From: Flavobacterium subsaxonicum WB 4.1-42 = DSM 21790
GTDB lineage: Bacteria; Bacteroidota; Bacteroidia; Flavobacteriales; Flavobacteriaceae
Direction: 5' to 3'
NCBI RefSeq assembly: GCF_000422725.1
Contig: NZ_KE383913.1
Coordinates: forward strand, 1 to 37,584
Length of the DNA stretch: 37,584 nt
Shown: piece by piece, positions 33,148-37,584 of the stretch
How positions within the stretch are numbered: the first letter of the stretch is position 1
How the letters are laid out: every line of letters starts with the position of its first letter
Made by a program: the position numbers and the translations under genes
The notes under the pieces: model-generated
The model's input: only the letters and a program-made list of their open reading frames with translations
Databases searched by the model: none
Told to the model about the DNA's origin: nothing

Positions 33148-33702
33148 CTACTTACTCAGCCAGCCGCCTAAAATTTTGGTAACAACAGGCATAACCACCC
33201 ACGTTAGCAGCGCCACCATAACCACAGCTATTACCAACTGGCCCACCGCTAACGGCCAGCTTAAAGTAACAGGTATAAGTGTTACAGCCAGCAGCATTGC
33301 CGTAGGAAATACACCTACCAAAGTAGCCAGTGCCATTTTATAGCGCGGTGGCTGGTTAGGCGACCTGAACCAGGCTTCCAGACCTGTTAAGTTGCGGTAC
33401 TGGGCCGGCTCTGTAAGGGTAGCGGCATAAGCATCCCAATCTTTAAATAGTTTCGAATTGTAAAAGGCATCGCGCTGGGCTTCGTTGGCAAAGGTGCGCA
33501 AAATGCCAATTTCGTTACTTGCCGCACCGGGCAGCGCGGTTATCATACCGGCACCCTGTACGCCGCCCTGTATAAACGATTCGCCTAAAAAATTACGAAG
33601 CGCAGTTTTAAATTCTTCTTCTTTTCCCGGCAGTATTTTTCTTGTTACAGCAACGTGTACAGGTTTTTTTGGTTTCATAAGTGTTGGTTTATTTGGCATC
33701 AT
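33148..33702 (-). CDS. ABM-domain protein with two C-terminal membrane helices
   Basis: A 184-residue protein. Residues about 14-105 form an antibiotic-biosynthesis-monooxygenase-like (dimeric alpha-beta barrel) domain: HVAVTRKILPGKEEEFKTAL, a strand with IGILRTFANEAQRDAFYNS, and FKDWDAYAATLTEPAQYRNLTGLEAWF. Two hydrophobic helices follow (about 121-143 and 148-173). Stand-alone ABM proteins are often small-molecule quinol or heme-linked oxygenases; with membrane helices they are a known hypothetical class in many bacteria. Monocistronic, with its own -7 element. Two adjacent ATG codons make the start uncertain by one residue. Confidence 0.82.
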   Translation of the reverse strand: MMPNKPTLMKPKKPVHVAVTRKILPGKEEEFKTALRNFLGESFIQGGVQGAGMITALPGAASNEIGILRTFANEAQRDAFYNSKLFKDWDAYAATLTEPAQYRNLTGLEAWFRSPNQPPRYKMALATLVGVFPTAMLLAVTLIPVTLSWPLAVGQLVIAVVMVALLTWVVMPVVTKILGGWLSK

Positions 33703-33727
33703 AAATATAGCCGAATTTTAAAACCCT

Positions 33728-33735
33728 CAAATGTA
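33728..33735 (-). promoter_or_regulatory. -7 promoter element of the ABM-domain gene
   Basis: Minus-strand TACATTTG, an exact TAnnTTTG match, with about 19 nt from the expected start to the ATG at 33702. Confidence 0.45.
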
Positions 33736-33793
33736 GCGCAGCAGTTTTTCAGGTTAATTTTTGCAATAATGCCTGTGCCTAAAAACTATTAAT

Positions 33794-33801
33794 TATTTTT
33801 G
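33794..33801 (+). promoter_or_regulatory. -7 promoter element of the S9 peptidase gene
   Basis: TATTTTTG is an exact TAnnTTTG match about 23 nt before the ATG at 33825. Confidence 0.5.
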
Positions 33802-33824
33802 ATAAAGTTTTACAAAATTTACAA

Positions 33825-35726
33825 ATGAAAAAAGTTCTTCTTCTAACATTAACCATCATGGGATTATCTGCTTCGGCACAAAACAGCATGACCCCCGAAA
33901 TGCTTTGGAGCCTTGGCCGCGTTAGCACCCTGGGCATTACCAAAGACGGGAAAAACATTGTATACAGGGTAAGCATACCCAATGTAGCCGAGAATAAATC
34001 GGATGCTAAATTTTATACCATTCCCCTTACCGGAGGCACTGCCACCGAGGTTAAAGAATACAAGGCCCTGCTGGCCGATAAGTATGTTTCGCCCGATGGC
34101 AAGCTGTACCTTACCAGTAAAGAAATTAAGGTAGAAAAAGTATACGGCAGCGATTATTACAAAGACCTTGATAAAAGTACCGTTCAAATATACGATGGCC
34201 TGGATTACCGCCATTGGGATACCTGGAGCAGCGGCCTGCACAACCACGTGGGCTTTACGCCTGTGGCCGATAAAGATAACTTTACCGATATTATGCCCGA
34301 TGAGCCGTACGATTCGCCTCAAAAACCTTTTGGCGGCGAAGAAGATTATGCCTGGAGCCCCGATGGCAAGAGCATTATCTACGTAAGTAAAAAGAAATCG
34401 GGTACGGCGTATGCCACCAGTACCGATACTAATATATACGAGTATAACCTGGCCACCAAAAAAACCACCAACCTTACCCCCAACAATCCGGGCTACGATA
34501 CCAACCCCGGCTATTCGCCGCAGGGCGACCTTACCTGGCTGCAAATGAAACGCGACGGTTATGAGGCCGATAAGAATGATATTATTGTGCGTTTTAAGGG
34601 TATGGAAATTAACCTTACCGCCGGTTGGGATGGCACTGTTGACAGTTTTATGTGGAGTGCCGATGGTAAAAAAGTATACTTTCTGGCCCCTATAGATGGT
34701 ACCAAGCAGTTGTTTGAGGTTAACTTTCCGGGGTTGACAAAAATTGCGGTTACCGTTACGCAAATTACTAACGGCGATTTTGATGTGAATACAATCGTTG
34801 GCTTTAGCGGTAACACCGTGATTGCCGAGCGTGCCGATATGAACCACGCTACAGAAATTTACAGCTACGACCTTAAAAAGAAAACCTGGAAACAGCTAAC
34901 ATCGGTCAACAATGCGGCTTATGCTAAAATTGGGCTAAGCAAGACAGAGAAACGCTACGTTACCACTACCGATGGTAAAAAGATGCTGGTTTGGGTGGTA
35001 TTGCCCCCTAACTTTGATGCTAAAAAGAAATACCCTACCCTGCTGTATTGCCAGGGTGGCCCGCAAAGTGCGCTAACGCAGTTTTACTCGTTCAGGTGGA
35101 ATTTTCAGCTTATGGCAGCGCAGGGCTACATTGTTGTGGCACCTAACCGCCGCGGTATGCCGGGCCACGGTGTAGAGTGGAACGAAGCTATTAGTAAAGA
35201 CTGGGGCGGCCAGGTTATGAACGATTACCTTAGCGCCATAGATGCCGTGGCCAAAGAGCCGTATGTAGATACCAAAAGGCTGGGTGCCGTGGGTGCCAGC
35301 TATGGTGGCTACTCGGTATTTTATTTGGCGGGCATACACAACAACCGCTTTAAAACCTTTATTGCACACGATGGTGTTTTTAACCTGCAAAGCATGTATG
35401 GCACTACAGAGGAGGTTTTCTTTACCAATTGGGATAGTGGCGGCCCGTACTGGGAAAAAGACAACGCAGTTGCCCAAAAAACCTACGGCCAGTTTAACCC
35501 CGTTAATATGGTAGAAAAATGGAACACCCCAATATTGGTAGTTCAGGGGGGTGTCGATTTCAGGGTGCCTATCGGGCAGGGACAGGAAGCATTTCAGGCA
35601 GCGCAGCTAAGGGGCATAAAAAGTAGGTTTTTATACTTTCCTGATGAGAACCACTGGGTGCTAAAACCGCAAAACGCACTGGTTTGGCAACGCGAATACT
35701 TTAAGTGGTTAAAGGAAACCTTATAG
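33825..35726 (+). CDS. secreted S9 family peptidase (dipeptidyl/acylaminoacyl-peptidase-like)
   Basis: A 633-residue protein with signal peptide MKKVLLLTLTIMGLSASAQ. WD40-like/TolB-type beta-propeller repeats cover about 30-380 (YAWSPDGKSIIYVS, SADGKKVYFLA), then the alpha/beta-hydrolase domain (about 390-633). Triad: Ser492 in GASYGGYS, Asp578 in GGVDFRVP and His610 in DENHWVLKPQN. S9B/S9C enzymes release dipeptides or acylated residues from the N-terminus of oligopeptides. Together with the C1 peptidase that follows, it suggests extracytoplasmic peptide use. Distinct from the S9A enzyme at 20243. Confidence 0.93.
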   Translation: MKKVLLLTLTIMGLSASAQNSMTPEMLWSLGRVSTLGITKDGKNIVYRVSIPNVAENKSDAKFYTIPLTGGTATEVKEYKALLADKYVSPDGKLYLTSKEIKVEKVYGSDYYKDLDKSTVQIYDGLDYRHWDTWSSGLHNHVGFTPVADKDNFTDIMPDEPYDSPQKPFGGEEDYAWSPDGKSIIYVSKKKSGTAYATSTDTNIYEYNLATKKTTNLTPNNPGYDTNPGYSPQGDLTWLQMKRDGYEADKNDIIVRFKGMEINLTAGWDGTVDSFMWSADGKKVYFLAPIDGTKQLFEVNFPGLTKIAVTVTQITNGDFDVNTIVGFSGNTVIAERADMNHATEIYSYDLKKKTWKQLTSVNNAAYAKIGLSKTEKRYVTTTDGKKMLVWVVLPPNFDAKKKYPTLLYCQGGPQSALTQFYSFRWNFQLMAAQGYIVVAPNRRGMPGHGVEWNEAISKDWGGQVMNDYLSAIDAVAKEPYVDTKRLGAVGASYGGYSVFYLAGIHNNRFKTFIAHDGVFNLQSMYGTTEEVFFTNWDSGGPYWEKDNAVAQKTYGQFNPVNMVEKWNTPILVVQGGVDFRVPIGQGQEAFQAAQLRGIKSRFLYFPDENHWVLKPQNALVWQREYFKWLKETL

Positions 35727-35808
35727 AAATGTCACAAAACGTTAAGATTTTGTAAATTTTCTGTATTTTAGCGTTTTAAATAAAACTCAACTAAATAGTA
35801 AAAAGTTT

Positions 35809-37014
35809 ATGTCTAATTTTTCAATTAAGCCTTTTGTAGCCGCTTCGTTAATGCTGGCCGGCATGCAGGGAGGTTATGCACAGGATTACCTTGTAAATTC
35901 GCTTAAAAGCAACCAAAGCGCTAACAGTAAAGACTCTTTTGTATTTACCGATGTTGTAAATATTGAAAACACCCCGGTAAAAAACCAGGGCTCATCGGGT
36001 ACATGCTGGAGCTATTCGGCCAACTCGTTTTTAGAGTCGGAAATGATCCGCATGGGCAAGCAGCCGGTAGAGATTTCGCAAATATATACTGCCCGTAATG
36101 CTTACATAGAAAAAGGTATTAACTACGTACGCATGCACGGCGCCATTACCCTTGGCGATGGTGGTGCACTGCACGATGTTATAAACATGTACCGCAAATA
36201 TGGCGCTATGCCGCAAAGCGTTTATACAGGCCTTAACTACGGTACTGCCAACAATAAATTTGCCGAGATGGCTGCCATGAACGAGGGCCTTCTTGCTGCT
36301 GTGGTTAAAAACCCTAACGGCGAACTTTCGCCTAACTGGATCAAAGCCTACACATCGGTTATTGATACTTACCTTGGCGAAGTGCCGCAGTCTTTTGATT
36401 ATAAAGGCAAAAAATACACCCCGCAAACTTTTGCTAAAGAGGTGGTGGGCATTAACCCCGATGAGTATGTTGAGCTGTCATCGTTTTCAGACCACCCGTA
36501 CTACCTGCCGTTTGTGCTAATGGTGCCAGATAACTGGTCGTTAGACATGGTTTATAATGTAAAAATGAACGAGCTTACCGATGTTATAGATGCTGCCCTT
36601 AAAAAAGGGTACACCGTAGGATGGGCAGGCGACGTTAGCGAAAAAGGCTTTAGCTGGAAAAACGGCGTGGCTTACATACCTGCAAAAGATGTTGCTACAA
36701 TGACAGCCGAAGAAAAAGAGGCTATTTTTAAAGGCCCGCAGCCGGAACTGGAAATTACCGAGGCGTTACGCCAAAAAGCTTTTGACAATTACCAGACACA
36801 GGACGACCACGGCATGCACATTGTTGGCCTTAGCAAAGACCAAAACGGTAAAGAATACTACATTGTTAAAAACTCGTGGGGTGCCACCAACGATTATAAA
36901 GGCTACCTGTACATGAGCAAAAACTTTGTAAAATATAAAAGTACTGCCATACTGTTAAACAAAGGCGGCCTTACTAAAGAGATGGCTAAAAAACTAAACC
37001 TTAGCGTTAAGTAA
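35809..37014 (+). CDS. secreted C1 family cysteine peptidase (PepC/bleomycin hydrolase-like)
   Basis: A 401-residue protein with signal peptide (about 1-24, LAGMQGGYAQ). Catalytic residues: Cys66 in QGSSGTCWSYS, His337 in DDHGMHIVGL and Asn355 in YYIVKNSWGA; the Gln of the oxyanion hole is in NQGSSG. This is the C1B aminopeptidase C/bleomycin hydrolase group, usually cytosolic; a signal peptide marks the exported variants found in Bacteroidota. Slightly shorter than the usual 440-450 residues. 82 nt after the S9 gene on the same strand, with a variant -7 element (TATTTTAG, 35764-35771) between. Confidence 0.93.
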   Translation: MSNFSIKPFVAASLMLAGMQGGYAQDYLVNSLKSNQSANSKDSFVFTDVVNIENTPVKNQGSSGTCWSYSANSFLESEMIRMGKQPVEISQIYTARNAYIEKGINYVRMHGAITLGDGGALHDVINMYRKYGAMPQSVYTGLNYGTANNKFAEMAAMNEGLLAAVVKNPNGELSPNWIKAYTSVIDTYLGEVPQSFDYKGKKYTPQTFAKEVVGINPDEYVELSSFSDHPYYLPFVLMVPDNWSLDMVYNVKMNELTDVIDAALKKGYTVGWAGDVSEKGFSWKNGVAYIPAKDVATMTAEEKEAIFKGPQPELEITEALRQKAFDNYQTQDDHGMHIVGLSKDQNGKEYYIVKNSWGATNDYKGYLYMSKNFVKYKSTAILLNKGGLTKEMAKKLNLSVK

Positions 37015-37040
37015 TCCTTGCTTTAATAAAATAATACAGA

Positions 37041-37072
37041 AATCCCAATCGTAACAGTTGGGATTTTTTTTG
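37041..37072 (+). terminator. intrinsic terminator of the C1 peptidase gene
   Basis: AATCCCAA (37041-37048) pairs with TTGGGATT (37058-37065) around a 9-nt loop, followed by a T-run. Confidence 0.9.
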
Positions 37073-37082
37073 TGCTGATTTT

Positions 37083-37584
37083 ATATGCCGCTCCTCCGGA
37101 GCTCTTACCTAACCAAAACAATTTTCTATAGATATGCCGCTTCTCCGAAGCTCATCATCAAGATGGGAAAATTAAACAACCTGAATCTTCTAAAAAATTA
37201 ATACCTCAAGGTTCTAAAAAGTTTGCAGGAGGCATATACGGCAATCAACCTGCAAGGTCTCGAAGACCTTGTAGGTTTAAAAATTCAACATACCACACGC
37301 CAAATCCTTTTTAAAATTAATACCTACGAGGTTTTAAAAACCTTGCAGGAAGCGCGGAGATTGCGAGCCCCGGCGGGGCGGCATATCTATAGCAATAACA
37401 AGGCTGTTATTCAGAGAGCTCCGGAGGAGCGGCATATCATCATTTCAAAAATCGGCGCAATGTATCTCGTAGCGATTTAATTTCGGTAGCATCGTGCCGA
37501 CCCCATATTAAATTTCCCGTTAGGGAATTAATATATACCAGCTTGGCAACCTCAAGGTATCGAAGACTTGTAGGTTTAAAAATT
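37083..37584. repeat. repeat cluster C: nested palindromic modules enclosing CAAGG units
   Basis: The order is ATGCCGCTCCTCCGGAGCTC (37085), ATGCCGCTTCTCCGAAGCTC (37134), three CAAGG palindromes (about 37204, 37248, 37323), then AGCCCCGGCGGGGCGGCAT (37365) and GAGCTCCGGAGGAGCGGCAT (37418). The outer and inner module pairs are the same as in cluster A, but here the CAAGG units lie inside the nest. A 70-bp two-hairpin module (37463-37532) like the one at 12281 follows. The small open frame through it is an artefact. The cluster runs off the window end. Confidence 0.85.

Noticed and set aside
33864..34847. 327-aa minus-strand open frame
   Set aside because: It lies fully antisense to the S9 peptidase, which has signal peptide, triad and promoter; the antisense product has no recognisable domain.
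37223..37480. 85-aa plus-strand open frame
   Set aside because: Made up of repeat modules of cluster C (CAAGG palindromes and GGCGGCAT units) and not conserved as a protein.

Overview
The window reads as a chromosomal segment from a Flavobacteriaceae member (Flavobacterium-like, phylum Bacteroidota). The evidence is: type IX secretion (T9SS) sorting tails on three proteins, a PorP/SprF protein, a choice-of-anchor L domain, TonB-receptor architecture with a carboxypeptidase-like N-terminal domain, Bacteroidota-type promoters (TAnnTTTG at -7) and the lack of Shine-Dalgarno sites. No rRNA, tRNA, transposase, prophage or CRISPR array was found.

Layout. 1-8.2 kb (minus): a 2380-residue T9SS type B adhesin-like protein and its SprF/PorP partner. 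8.2-11.8 kb: lpxH, a small Cys-rich protein, a non-coding stretch with two TetR-like palindromes and a 7-nt repeat, then recJ. 11.9-12.7 kb: mosaic palindromic repeats duplicated in tandem. 12.7-16.9 kb: a putative metal-uptake locus (Fur/Zur-like palindrome, His/Cys-rich small protein, TonB receptor, lipoprotein), followed by a DoxX protein. 17.2-22.4 kb: a T9SS type A protein and a secreted prolyl oligopeptidase. 22.4-25.6 kb (minus): a MITE-like repeat, LpxR, MtgA, HigB-HigA and two free-standing HigA N-terminal-domain genes. 25.6-29.3 kb: an unknown secreted protein, a cobalamin riboswitch controlling a T9SS-exported beta-propeller protein, an AT-rich unknown gene and a candidate small RNA. 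29.3-32.4 kb (minus): an operon of dicarboxylate/amino-acid symporter, DedA and FAD oxidoreductase. 32.7-33.1 kb: a second repeat cluster. 33.1-37.0 kb: an ABM-domain membrane protein, an S9 dipeptidyl-peptidase-like enzyme and a C1 (PepC-like) peptidase. 37.1 kb to the end: a third repeat cluster.

Themes. Much of the window concerns the cell surface: T9SS cargo, TonB uptake, lipid A and peptidoglycan enzymes, and secreted peptidases. The points most worth following are (1) the HigBA module with two mini-HigA genes that share a promoter block, (2) a B12-riboswitch-controlled surface propeller with no BtuB beside it, (3) the palindrome-controlled His-rich/TonB/lipoprotein locus, (4) a candidate small RNA with promoter and terminator, and (5) three clusters of nested palindromic repeats built from the same modules. 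Domain and family names come from reading the sequences; no database search was run.
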